Positions 54,480 to 63,992 of a stretch of DNA of 64,000 bases are shown here, in pieces. The DNA comes from Aliamphritea ceti. Its GTDB lineage: Bacteria; Pseudomonadota; Gammaproteobacteria; Pseudomonadales; Balneatricaceae. Positions within the stretch are counted from its first letter, which is position 1, and each line of letters opens with the position of its first letter. The DNA is taken from assembly GCF_024347215.1 (NCBI RefSeq), contig NZ_AP025282.1:4960001-5024000 (forward strand), in the 5' to 3' direction. The position numbers were made by a program, and so were the translations under genes. The notes beneath the pieces were generated by a model that was not told the origin of the DNA, did no database searches, and saw only the letters and a list, made by a program, of their open reading frames with translations.

Positions 54480-54827
54480 CTATTCGCGACAAACTTCAGG
54501 ACAACGTTCCAGATATTTAAGATGGCTTCGCTGGCACGGGCCACCTATGCCTGCATAACAGGCACCGCCAACCCCCTTATACAGCGGCCCACCTTTCCCT
54601 GCATAGCGCTTACCACCTACACCAGCATATCTTGGACCACCAACACCGGCGTAACAAGGGCCATCTACGCCTGCATAAGCAGGACCACCCACACCAGCAT
54701 AGGCAGGGCCGCCCACTCCGGAGTAACAGACACCACCAGGCTTTTTGCTACCTTTACAGTCACACACATCAACCGCATAGGCGGGTAATGCCAGGAGTGA
54801 AACAAACAGCAATATTAAAATGCGCAT
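54480..54827 (-). CDS. Secreted Gly/Tyr octapeptide-repeat protein, unknown function
   Basis: 115 residues. A signal peptide ends near residue 18 (LPAYA-VD). Residues 34-97 are eight tandem octapeptides of form xYxGxGGP (AYAGVGGP, CYAGVGGP, RYAGVGGK and variants). There are eight cysteines (22, 24, 34, 58, 90, 98, 109, 113), in CDC, CYxG and terminal C...C pairs. The protein is exported and probably disulfide- or metal-linked. I do not recognise a family. It lies 363 bp upstream of bufA on the same strand. Confidence 0.8.
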   Translation of the reverse strand: MRILILLFVSLLALPAYAVDVCDCKGSKKPGGVCYSGVGGPAYAGVGGPAYAGVDGPCYAGVGGPRYAGVGGKRYAGKGGPLYKGVGGACYAGIGGPCQRSHLKYLERCPEVCRE

Positions 54828-55341
54828 AACAAAATTTCCGGGTCAGTGAGACGCAATCATCAGATAGCAATTGGAAAATTGTCCATCAGGCTGACCAGAA
54901 AAGCAAAAGCAGTGCAAAATTAAAGCATCACTGATAGAGGCTTTATGTTCTTTATGTCCGCCTTTCGCTTCACATCATCGCTATGTATGGCTTATTCCGA
55001 TGCACTCAGTTTTTCTTAACGTCTATTCTTACTTCCTATACTCACCGGCACAAACCAATTTTCCAGCGCGAACTGGCGCACTTCAACTCACCAAAATAGT
55101 TAAACTGATCCCAAGAATTTTCCGGTATTTTTTCTAGTATAAATCAGCTACCTAACCTCAAAAATTCAGCTAGGCTTGTATGAAAGTGGACATAAAGAGA
55201 CAAGCCTCAGCGTATTGCCCAGGCTTTATGAGGCAGAAATAATCTACAGTTAACAGAATAACGCCAATAACGTGCACAGCCAGCAGTCGTGGTACATGAG
55301 GCCCTAAAAAATCTCTAAGGAAATAAACAGGACCGGAATCT
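54828..55341. other. Intergenic region, 514 bp
   Basis: No supported gene. A 24-codon ORF at about 54943-55017 (plus) lacks a clear ribosome binding site and is not called. It holds the leftward promoter for the repeat protein and the rightward promoter for the GGDEF-EAL gene. Confidence 0.45.
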
Positions 55342-57933
55342 GTGGCCAGTAGCAGCGTTGTTAACTCATTAATGATCAAAGTCGGGAGCGTTATTTTCAT
55401 AACAACCCTGGTGATTGGTTATTTATGGATCGACAGCGAATACCGTGATCTGGAAGATACCAATCAGCGCTTTGCTAAAAACTATCTGGAAGAACAAAAG
55501 CAGATTTTACGTAAAGACGTATTACGCATACGCGAATTTGTACGCCAGCAACAGGATCTGGCCAGTACAGAAATGCGCCGCCAGCTAAAAAATCATGTAT
55601 ATCAGGCGCATAGTGTAGCAACAGGCATCCACCGCCAATATGACAAACGCTTGCCAGACTTTAATATTAAGCAACGTATCATTGATGCTCTTCGTTATAG
55701 CCACTTTTCAAGTTCCCGCAGTTATTATTTTATCGACTCACTGAACAACACACCGGTTCTGTATCCACCAGCCCCTGGCATTGAGGGTAAAACCATACAA
55801 GCTGGTCAGAACCATCAGGAAAAGCACGAAGTAACTCAGAAAGCTCTGCAGTTGGTAACTACTCAGGATGAGGGCTATGTCCAGTACGACTGGTACAGAC
55901 CGGATGACGACACCAAACTGGAACGCAAATACAGCTTCGTAAAGCGCTTTGAACCCTATGACTGGATCATCGGCAGTGGTGATTATCTGGTAGATTTTGA
56001 AACCCGCAACCGCAGCCGTATTATGCAGGATATTGCCACTACACCTACCTCCAAAATGGAGCCTGATTACTTTTTTGTCGTGTCTTATACCGGCAACCTG
56101 TTTGCCTCGCAGGGAAAATATTTCGGCGGAGATACCAATATATGGAATCTAACTTCTCCAAATGGTCAAAAAGTCGTCCAGGATTCAGTCAAGCTGGTTA
56201 ATCAGAGTCCTCAGGGAGATTTCTATTACTACCCCTGGCCAAAACCAAACGGAGATGTGGCAGAGAAAATTGCCTTCATGGTAGGTATTGATGAATGGCA
56301 GGTGTACATAGGTACCGGTGCGTACCTGGACACTATTGATGCTGAAATAGCCCTGCGCAGCGCTGAATTCGCCAGTAAGGTAAATACCCGGGTGCGTACA
56401 GCCATTCTCATTTTACTCACTGCTACACTGCTAATTCTGCTGTCCGCTTACTTCTTCAGCCGTCGCTTACAACATAATTTAATGCTGTTTCAGCATGCCT
56501 TTAACGACGCAATTGAGAATGGCATCCACCTGAATAAAGACAGCATCTTTTTTACTGAATTCAAACGCCTTGCTGGCAGCGTTAACCGTATGGTCGACCG
56601 CCTTAACAGGCAAACCAACGTGCTGCGCCATACTGCACAGCACGACGCCCTAACAGACCTGCCTAACCGTCTTATGGGGAATGATTATCTGGAAGCAATG
56701 CTGCATCGGGTAGAAGAACATAACGCCTTACTGGCACTATTTTTTATCGATCTGGATAACTTCAAAGAAGTTAACGACACGCTTGGCCACAGTGCCGGTG
56801 ACCAGCTGTTACGACAGGTTGCTGAACGCCTGCAAAGCACATTGCGTGAAGAAGATCATCTGGCCCGTTTAGGTGGCGATGAATTTACAATTGTTACCGG
56901 CTTCATGCCCAGTCAGGATGATGCTGTGATCATCGCTGAAAAACTACTGGAATGCTTTTCCAGCCCTTTCACTATCAGCGAACAGCAGATTTTTGCCGGC
57001 GCCAGTATCGGTATTGCTATATATCCGGACCACGGGCACACCTCTGAATTATTGTTACGCAATGCTGATGCAGCCATGTATCAGGCAAAACATAACGGTA
57101 AAAATGCCTTTGCTTTCTACGACAGCCATCTGACAGCGAATTTGCAGCACAGGGTTAACATGGTCGATAACCTGCGCCGGGCAATTGATAATCAGGAGTT
57201 TCAGCTGCATTACCAACCACAGGTATGCGTTAAACGTAACCTTACTGTCAGCTGCGAAGCATTGCTTCGCTGGCCCAGAGAACAGGGATGGATCAGCCCT
57301 GCTGAATTTATTCCCTATGCGGAATCCAGCGGATTAATCAATCCAATTGGACGCTGGGTTATCAGGCAAGCTTGCGAGCAGTGGGTCAACTGGCGGGGTC
57401 AGGGGCTGAGTCTTAGAGCTATTGCCGTAAATATTTCCTGTCACCAGTTACAAGACCCTGAGTTTGTAGAACATATCGTTAGTTGTTTGTCCGAAACAGG
57501 CTGCCCGCCAGAAGCACTGGAACTGGAAGTCACCGAAAGTGCATTGCTTGAAACCCCTGAAAAACTCGCCCGGTTGTATAACATGGGCATACGGCTGGCA
57601 CTGGACGACTTTGGCACTGGCTACTCATCACTTTCCTATCTGAAACAGTTACCTCTGAACAAGATCAAAATTGACCGCAGTTTCATTGACCATATAAGTA
57701 ATGACGTCAATGATCTGGCAATCACCCGGGCAATTCTGACCCTGGGTAAAAGTCTGAAACTGGAAGTAATCGCCGAAGGCGTGGAAGATGATCTGCAATT
57801 AAATGTGCTGCGCGACGAACAGTGTCCTCTGATTCAGGGGTTTATCTTCAGTCCGGCACTGGCACCGGCTGACTTTCTGGAATATGCCATGCGCGACGGT
57901 AAGAATGCAGACCGTATCACCCGCATGGGCTAA
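55342..57933 (+). CDS. Dual-Cache sensor GGDEF-EAL cyclic-di-GMP enzyme
   Basis: 863 residues. TM helix 1 (about 13-30), two tandem periplasmic Cache-type repeats (RSYYFIDSLNNTPVLYPP near 120 and DYFFVVSYTGNLFASQGKYF near 240), TM2 (about 350-370) with a short HAMP-like stretch, then GGDEF (RLGGDEFTIV near residue 510) and EAL (SCEALLRW near 635; ALDDFGTGYSSLSYLK). Both active-site motifs are intact, so it may synthesise or degrade c-di-GMP. Start is GTG with AGGA upstream; ATG 55372 would lose 10 residues. Stands alone. Confidence 0.9.
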   Translation: MASSSVVNSLMIKVGSVIFITTLVIGYLWIDSEYRDLEDTNQRFAKNYLEEQKQILRKDVLRIREFVRQQQDLASTEMRRQLKNHVYQAHSVATGIHRQYDKRLPDFNIKQRIIDALRYSHFSSSRSYYFIDSLNNTPVLYPPAPGIEGKTIQAGQNHQEKHEVTQKALQLVTTQDEGYVQYDWYRPDDDTKLERKYSFVKRFEPYDWIIGSGDYLVDFETRNRSRIMQDIATTPTSKMEPDYFFVVSYTGNLFASQGKYFGGDTNIWNLTSPNGQKVVQDSVKLVNQSPQGDFYYYPWPKPNGDVAEKIAFMVGIDEWQVYIGTGAYLDTIDAEIALRSAEFASKVNTRVRTAILILLTATLLILLSAYFFSRRLQHNLMLFQHAFNDAIENGIHLNKDSIFFTEFKRLAGSVNRMVDRLNRQTNVLRHTAQHDALTDLPNRLMGNDYLEAMLHRVEEHNALLALFFIDLDNFKEVNDTLGHSAGDQLLRQVAERLQSTLREEDHLARLGGDEFTIVTGFMPSQDDAVIIAEKLLECFSSPFTISEQQIFAGASIGIAIYPDHGHTSELLLRNADAAMYQAKHNGKNAFAFYDSHLTANLQHRVNMVDNLRRAIDNQEFQLHYQPQVCVKRNLTVSCEALLRWPREQGWISPAEFIPYAESSGLINPIGRWVIRQACEQWVNWRGQGLSLRAIAVNISCHQLQDPEFVEHIVSCLSETGCPPEALELEVTESALLETPEKLARLYNMGIRLALDDFGTGYSSLSYLKQLPLNKIKIDRSFIDHISNDVNDLAITRAILTLGKSLKLEVIAEGVEDDLQLNVLRDEQCPLIQGFIFSPALAPADFLEYAMRDGKNADRITRMG

Positions 57934-57957
57934 CCATGCAGGCATGATCAGCGTTGA

Positions 57958-59871
57958 TTATTCCCAGTGAGCTTCATCCTCATGTAGCAAAAATTCAACG
58001 CTGCGTTCATCACCGGTAAGCTGCTGAATAGTAACGGGAGCACCTTCTGCGTCTAACTCCAGCCAACCTATACCCGAGGCATTTAGCAGGCGCTCACCAC
58101 TGCGGGCATTCGCCGGTTTATAAGGGATGATTTTCATACCCCGCCGCTTGGTAAACCAGTTCAAAGGTGATAGTGGTGCATATAACCAACGATTCAGGCG
58201 GTCAAAGGCAGACAGTAATTTTTCCGGGAATTCATTACGAATTCCACTACTGGTTATCTGCCATATTTCTGGTCCACCGCGCCTGCCCCGCAGCTGGATA
58301 TCGTATGCAAAAGAGTAATGCACATCGCCGGAAAGGATCACAAAATTCTTCGGTGTACGTGGGTGTCGGAACATATTTAGCAATGCATGTGCCGAGCCAG
58401 AATGCGCCATCCAATTTTCTGCATCCACCAGTAAGGGCTTACCCACCCAGGTAAAAATACGCTGTACCGTTTCAATCAGTTTGACACCAAAAACAGGTGC
58501 CGGTGAGACAATGATTACAGATTCATGACCGAGAATATCACTCTGTAAATCGGTTAGCGCTTCCCAGTCCATCAAACCGGATGGCCAGTTCAGATCCAGC
58601 TCAGAACGCCAGCGATGGGTACGGGTATCCAGCACCACCAGAGGCGTATGATAATCCCAGTGATAATGCCAGCGGGGAAACTTCAACAGCTCATCCAGCA
58701 AGGCTTCATATTGTTCGCTGCCAGGCTGCTGTAACCCTGTGGTCACCTGGTCCAGTAGCTCAGGAGAAAACTGCTCTGGCGCATTACCCCAGCCCTGACA
58801 AATCAGATACCCCAGCAATGCATTACCAATTACCCGCTTAGAGAATGGATTCGAGTATGCGGTTTGCTCCCAGCCAGCAGTAAGATTCCAGTCATCAGTA
58901 ATATCATGATCATCAAAAATCATTGCCACCGGTAAGTGCGCCATGACCCGGCGAACCCGGGGTAAACCGGCCATAAACTGATCCAGCACATGCCGCTCTT
59001 CGCCATACAATTTTTGCTGGCCTTCATCCAGCGCTGGCGGTGCCTGCAGCGACAGTCGATCCCAGGCAGCCGGCGACCATACCAGCAGATACATCGCCAA
59101 TACTTCACCAATTGTAATCAAATGATTATGGGCATGGTCAGAGGTAAATACCGGTTTCTCAACGCTGCGGAATAACACATCCTGAAGCCCGCTTTGCTGC
59201 TCGGTCGGTAACAACGTATCACGCTGATAATAGTGCGCATCCTGATTATGCAGCTTAGCTTCAGTATGCTGCACATCCGCTATATGCTCTGCCGGCAACC
59301 CAAGCTCAGCAAGTAATCCGTGGATGGCCACCAGCATCGGCCCGCCGACATCATCCACATAGACCTGATCACCGGACATCATCAGTACAGAAGGCCAGTG
59401 TTGCGGATCGATAAAATGCTGTTGCAGTTTAGCGTCCGCAAATAGCAACCCGTCGCTGCTGTCATGATGCGGCTTACGGCATGATCCGTGTAACACCCGG
59501 TCCAGTCTGGAACGTAATACGAAGCCCGGCCGTGGCTGCCCCGGATAACAGATATCATTTGCCCATTCAGTCACGGATTGCCAGGTATCATCTGCTTTCG
59601 GCCGTAAACGCAGGTCGTAGCCAATAAAACTGTCTTGCGGTAATGCTTGCTGCAACGGGATATCAAACAGATAAAAAAATAATTGCTCGCCGGCTGGCCA
59701 GCAACGGCAATGCAGGCTGGCATCAATTTCCTGATGCAGCTGATCGCCAATAAATAGTTGTAACTGGCTATCAAGTGGTTGTGAGGCCGCTAACCAAAGC
59801 GTCAGTTTCTCAGGCGTTAACCGACGTAAAATCGGGCCACAAAGTACAAGTGGCAAAGCAGTTGCTGTCAT
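57958..59871 (-). CDS. PhoD-like alkaline phosphatase / metallophosphatase
   Basis: 637 residues, no Tat or Sec signal visible, unlike secreted PhoD enzymes. MSGDQVYVDDVGGPM near residue 160, MIFDDHDITDDWNL near 315 and VILSGDVHYSFAY near 500 are the metal-binding blocks. It hydrolyses phosphate esters or another phosphodiester-like bond. The start has no strong ribosome binding site. It is divergent from the adenylation gene across 299 bp. Confidence 0.85.
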   Translation of the reverse strand: MTATALPLVLCGPILRRLTPEKLTLWLAASQPLDSQLQLFIGDQLHQEIDASLHCRCWPAGEQLFFYLFDIPLQQALPQDSFIGYDLRLRPKADDTWQSVTEWANDICYPGQPRPGFVLRSRLDRVLHGSCRKPHHDSSDGLLFADAKLQQHFIDPQHWPSVLMMSGDQVYVDDVGGPMLVAIHGLLAELGLPAEHIADVQHTEAKLHNQDAHYYQRDTLLPTEQQSGLQDVLFRSVEKPVFTSDHAHNHLITIGEVLAMYLLVWSPAAWDRLSLQAPPALDEGQQKLYGEERHVLDQFMAGLPRVRRVMAHLPVAMIFDDHDITDDWNLTAGWEQTAYSNPFSKRVIGNALLGYLICQGWGNAPEQFSPELLDQVTTGLQQPGSEQYEALLDELLKFPRWHYHWDYHTPLVVLDTRTHRWRSELDLNWPSGLMDWEALTDLQSDILGHESVIIVSPAPVFGVKLIETVQRIFTWVGKPLLVDAENWMAHSGSAHALLNMFRHPRTPKNFVILSGDVHYSFAYDIQLRGRRGGPEIWQITSSGIRNEFPEKLLSAFDRLNRWLYAPLSPLNWFTKRRGMKIIPYKPANARSGERLLNASGIGWLELDAEGAPVTIQQLTGDERSVEFLLHEDEAHWE

Positions 59872-60170
59872 AGATTCACTATCTGGCGATGTTCAAACAT
59901 AACTTAACCATACACGGCGGGTGATTAAAACCGCCACAAAATGCACGAGCGTTGATTTTCAACAGTTTCCTCAGCATAACGCATTCAAACAGCTGTTAGA
60001 AATCTGTCCCAAAGCCGGTCCAAAATACCATGATTTTGTTATCCCAAACGGATAGTTTTGTGATAACTGCCTGCAAAAATATCCCTCACTAATAATACAT
60101 TGATGCTCCTGCTGAGACTAAAGCCTGCCCGGTATTTCTGATCAGCAGAGGCTTCCCATGAGGTGATGTT

Positions 60171-61859
60171 ATGACACTGCAAACAACAGGCGCAGGCGGA
60201 CAAATACTGCGCCAGCCGGAAGCAACACAGAACACCGCACACCGAGACTCAACACAGACAGATTCTTCTCATGCTGCGTACCGGATTCCTGCAGACCATC
60301 CGGCACTCGGCGCTTTACCTGCAAAACAACAACAGCAATTTTGCCAATTCGGTACAGGGCCATCCCTCACCCCAGACTTTCCGTTGATTCATCAGGGCTT
60401 CGAATATTTTGCCGAACACCAGCCGAACAGCTGCGCGATTCGCGAAGCAGATGGCCGTGAAATCAGTTATAAACGGCTTAATGATCAGACTAATGCGCTG
60501 GCAGCCCACCTGCAACGCAACGAAGTTACCCGTGGTGACAGCGTCTGTCTGTTTGTCCGCAGAGGCATAGAAATGGTGGTGGGTATATTCGCCTGCCTTA
60601 AACTGGGCGCCAATTACGTCCCCCAGGATATGCAGTTGTGCCCATCACAGCAGCGCAGCCATATCGTCCAGACGGTCGCAGCCAGCATTATCCTGACAAC
60701 CCGCCAGTACGAGCCGGTAGTAAGTGGTGACGGAGCACAGAAGATAATCGCCATCGACAGTTTTCTTGAGCAACCTGCCGGAATCAATATCGAACAGCGC
60801 TTCTTTCGGGCTGCGCACCCGGACGACACGGCAGTAGTGATCTTCACATCAGGCACCACAGGTAAAGCCAATGGTGTCCAGGTAACCCATGCTAATCTGG
60901 TGAATATCCTGCTGACCTCGCCGGGCAATATGGGAATTAGCCCCGGCGACAATGTTGCCCAGCAGCTCAATATCGCCTTTGATATGGCCGCCTGGGAAAT
61001 TCTTGGCTGCCTGAGTAATGGCGGCACTTTGCTGATTCGTAATAAAGATTTTCAGGCAACTGCTGAGCAGGCAGATGTTCTTATCGCAACGCCCAGTATT
61101 CTGGCAACATTAGATGCCAGCCGTTGCCAGCAAGTACGTGCTGTTGCCGTCGCCGGCGAACCCTGTCCTCAGCCACTTGCTGATAACTGGGGAGCCTTCA
61201 GTGACTTCTATAATTCCTGTGGCCCTACCGAAACAACCATTATCAACACCGCGGAAATTTACCGCCCTGAAGATCCTGTTCTCAGTATTGGCCGGCCAAC
61301 ACCAAACAACACCGTCTATGTTCTCAATGAAAATCTGGAGCCCTGCCAAATAGGCGAAACAGGAGAAATGTGGGCCGGTGGTGTATGTGTATCCAAAGGC
61401 TATATCAACAATCCGGATCTGACTGCTGAACGCTATCGGGATGACCCGTTTCTGGGCTCAGGTCATAAAATGTTTCGCACCCGTGATCTGGGCCGCTGGA
61501 CTGCCGGAGGCACACTGGAACACTTTGGCCGGGTCGATGACCAGGTAAAAATCCGTGGCTTTCGAGTGGAACTCGATGCGGTTTCAGCTGTGTTGGAGCG
61601 TACCAATAACTGTAGCCATGCCGTCGCATTGAAGCTCAATAACCGCCACCTGGCAGCCTTTGTTTCGCCTGCAGACGTTGATCTGGAAACAGCCCGCCAG
61701 CATGTGCTGGACGCCCTGCCTTACTACTGTGAACCCCTGTTTATCTTACCTATAGACGAACTGCCGAAAACCATTCGCGGCAAAGTCGATAAACGCGCTT
61801 TGGCAAACAGCGCCGCTGAACACCACCGTCACCTAGAATCATCAGGAGCAACCGCATGA
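60171..61859 (+). CDS. Stand-alone NRPS-like adenylation enzyme
   Basis: 562 residues. A3 FTSGTTGKANGVQVTH (about 225-240), A4 FDMAAWEILGCLSNGG with the Asp typical of amino-acid-activating enzymes, A5 YNSCGPTETTI, A8 GRVDDQVKIRGFRVEL and A10 GKVDKRAL are present. There is no carrier, condensation or reductase domain, and no phosphopantetheine site. It probably activates a small carboxylate or amino acid as the AMP ester. The start has GAGGT 6-8 nt upstream. The stop overlaps the next gene by 4 bp (ATGA). Confidence 0.85.
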   Translation: MTLQTTGAGGQILRQPEATQNTAHRDSTQTDSSHAAYRIPADHPALGALPAKQQQQFCQFGTGPSLTPDFPLIHQGFEYFAEHQPNSCAIREADGREISYKRLNDQTNALAAHLQRNEVTRGDSVCLFVRRGIEMVVGIFACLKLGANYVPQDMQLCPSQQRSHIVQTVAASIILTTRQYEPVVSGDGAQKIIAIDSFLEQPAGINIEQRFFRAAHPDDTAVVIFTSGTTGKANGVQVTHANLVNILLTSPGNMGISPGDNVAQQLNIAFDMAAWEILGCLSNGGTLLIRNKDFQATAEQADVLIATPSILATLDASRCQQVRAVAVAGEPCPQPLADNWGAFSDFYNSCGPTETTIINTAEIYRPEDPVLSIGRPTPNNTVYVLNENLEPCQIGETGEMWAGGVCVSKGYINNPDLTAERYRDDPFLGSGHKMFRTRDLGRWTAGGTLEHFGRVDDQVKIRGFRVELDAVSAVLERTNNCSHAVALKLNNRHLAAFVSPADVDLETARQHVLDALPYYCEPLFILPIDELPKTIRGKVDKRALANSAAEHHRHLESSGATA

Positions 61860-63190
61860 CCAGCCAGAACATGCATATTGATCTGCCCGCTCCCCGTCAG
61901 GGCTTACGCAGCACAATAAAAAAACCCCGTTACATGCACTATAACCGGCTGATCACACTGGTTTTTCTGCTTAACGCCGCCGCATTAGGCTACGGTTTTA
62001 CTCAGGAATGGTGGTCTGCCGGAGGCATTGCGCTGCAAATGCTGGCCGATCTGACCCTGTTTAATTTGGGTCTGGCGATTCTGGTACGTCAGCAATATGT
62101 CATTAATTGTCTGTTCTGGCTGTTCACCCGGGCTCCCACCAGTTGGCCGTTGTCTATCCGCTGGACACTGGGCAAAGTTTACCACTACGGTGGTTTGCAC
62201 AAGGGCGGCGCACTGGCCGGTACATTATGGTTCTTCGTATTTGCCGGCAGTGCCAGTTATCAGTTCCACCAGAATCTGCCGGGTATCTCCGCCACCAGCC
62301 TGGGTATTATTTATGGTTTACTGATCTTGCTGGTTCTGATCGTAGTGATGGCGCAAAAGAACATCCGCGCTAAATATCATGACAGCTTCGAGCGAACCCA
62401 TCGCTTTGGCGGCTGGCTATCACTGGTATTGTTTTGGGCGCTAACGATCTCATTCATCGATGACCAGCGAGGCGCACAAAGCCTGAGTGAAGCTTTAACC
62501 GGCGCCACCAGCTTCTGGATTCTGTGCCTGCTTACCGCCAGTATTATTCTGCCATGGTTGCGCCTGCGCCGGGTGCCTATACAGGTTGAAACCCCTTCCA
62601 GCCATGTTGCTGTTGCCACTTTTGATCATGGTGTCACACCTTTTGCAGGGTCTTCTACCGCCATCAGTCTGAACCCGTTAATGGAATGGCATCACTTTGC
62701 AAATGCGCCATCACCTGACAAAGACGGCTTCCGTCTGGTTATCTCCCGTGCCGGCGACTGGACCGGCAACTTCATCGAACAAAAACCCAGCCATGTATGG
62801 GTAAAAGGTATCCCTCAGGCAGGTGTTGCCTACATTGAAGTGCTGTTCAAAAAAGTCGTTTATATCGCCACTGGTAGCGGCATTGGTCCGGTTTTGCCCC
62901 ACTTGCTTGCACAGGAAGTGCCTATCCATCTGGTCTGGTCTACCCGGGATCCACGCAAAACTTATGGTGATGCACTGGTAGATGAAATTCTCGAAGCTCA
63001 GCCGGATGCACATATCTGGGATACCGACGCGGATGGTAAACCGGATCTGGTGAAGCTCGCCTATGAAGCCTGCCAGACTTACGACGCAGAAGCGGTTATC
63101 TGTATTTCAAACGAAAAGCTCACCTGGCAAGTGGTCTATGGCATGGAGAGCCGTGGTATTCCTGCTTATGGCGCCATCTGGGATTCATGA
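61856..63190 (+). CDS. Membrane flavo-reductase-like protein (TmpL-type C-terminal module)
   Basis: 444 residues. Six to seven hydrophobic helices fill residues about 30-245, with His at helix edges (KVYHYGGLHKG, ERTHRFGGW). Residues about 255-440 are an FNR-like FAD/NAD(P) domain with SRAGDWTGNFI and YIATGSGIGPVLPHLL as NAD-binding loop. The order resembles ferric-reductase-like proteins and the C-terminal half of fungal TmpL. It starts inside the adenylation-gene stop, so is coupled to it. Heme binding is possible but not shown. Confidence 0.75.
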   Translation: MTSQNMHIDLPAPRQGLRSTIKKPRYMHYNRLITLVFLLNAAALGYGFTQEWWSAGGIALQMLADLTLFNLGLAILVRQQYVINCLFWLFTRAPTSWPLSIRWTLGKVYHYGGLHKGGALAGTLWFFVFAGSASYQFHQNLPGISATSLGIIYGLLILLVLIVVMAQKNIRAKYHDSFERTHRFGGWLSLVLFWALTISFIDDQRGAQSLSEALTGATSFWILCLLTASIILPWLRLRRVPIQVETPSSHVAVATFDHGVTPFAGSSTAISLNPLMEWHHFANAPSPDKDGFRLVISRAGDWTGNFIEQKPSHVWVKGIPQAGVAYIEVLFKKVVYIATGSGIGPVLPHLLAQEVPIHLVWSTRDPRKTYGDALVDEILEAQPDAHIWDTDADGKPDLVKLAYEACQTYDAEAVICISNEKLTWQVVYGMESRGIPAYGAIWDS

Positions 63191-63203
63191 TAAGGAGTAT
63201 GAA

Positions 63204-63992
63204 ATGTTGGAGATGATACCTAACAGCGAGAGTCCGCTATTAACAGAACGGCATGGCAAGATAGTCGTCCTGCGGCTTAATCGTCCTGCGGTTCTTAATG
63301 CCCTGAATAACCAGTTGATGCAGCTATTAGTTGCAACCTGCCAGGAACTGGACGCGGATCCAAACACTGGCTGTATGGTGCTGACAGGTACTGACCGGGC
63401 TTTCGCCGCCGGTGCCGACATCGAAGAATTAGCAGTACAGAAACATTTAAATATGTTTCAGCAAGGTTTCTTTGAACCTTGGGACCAGTTTGCCGCTCTA
63501 AGAACTCCGATTATCGCTGCAGTATCAGGCTATGCGCTTGGCGGCGGCTGCGAACTGGCCATGATGTGCGACATCATCTTTGCGGCCGATAATGCCCGCT
63601 TCGGGCAGCCGGAAGTCAAAATTGGTGTAACACCCGGCATGGGAGGCTCGCAGCGGCTGACTAAGCTAATTGGCAAATCCCGGGCAATGGACATGATTCT
63701 GACCGGTCGGATGATGCACGCAGATGAAGCCGAGCGGGCTGGGCTGGCCGCCAGGGTTGTGCCACTGGATATGCTGTTCAGTACCGCGCTGGAAGCTGCG
63801 CAGCAAATTGCCAGTTACAGCAAAGCCGTGACCATGACAGCTAAGGAAATGGTCAAACAGTCAGAGCAGACAAGCTTACACAACGGCGTATTGTTTGAAC
63901 GGCGCAGTTATTATGCGCTCTACGGCAGTGATGATCAGATCGAAGGTATGCAGGCGTTTATGGAAAAACGCCCTCCGGTATTCCAGCGGTGA
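63204..63992 (+). CDS. Enoyl-CoA hydratase/isomerase family protein
   Basis: 262 residues from ATG 63204 (AAGGAG 6 nt upstream; the open frame extends upstream to 63063). Crotonase motifs: LRLNRPAVLNALNNQLM, DRAFAAGADIEEL (oxyanion hole), GYALGGGCELAMMCDIIFA, and GQPEVKIGVTPGMGGSQRL with the catalytic Glu. It lies 13 bp after the membrane reductase gene and ends the window. It hydrates enoyl-CoA or a relative; the CoA substrate is not obvious since the adenylation enzyme has no evident CoA or carrier partner. Confidence 0.9.
   Translation: MLEMIPNSESPLLTERHGKIVVLRLNRPAVLNALNNQLMQLLVATCQELDADPNTGCMVLTGTDRAFAAGADIEELAVQKHLNMFQQGFFEPWDQFAALRTPIIAAVSGYALGGGCELAMMCDIIFAADNARFGQPEVKIGVTPGMGGSQRLTKLIGKSRAMDMILTGRMMHADEAERAGLAARVVPLDMLFSTALEAAQQIASYSKAVTMTAKEMVKQSEQTSLHNGVLFERRSYYALYGSDDQIEGMQAFMEKRPPVFQR

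Noticed and set aside
55170..55400. 76-codon minus-strand ORF overlapping the GGDEF-EAL start
   Set aside because: Overlaps the well-supported gene's 5' end by 59 bp and has no ribosome binding site.
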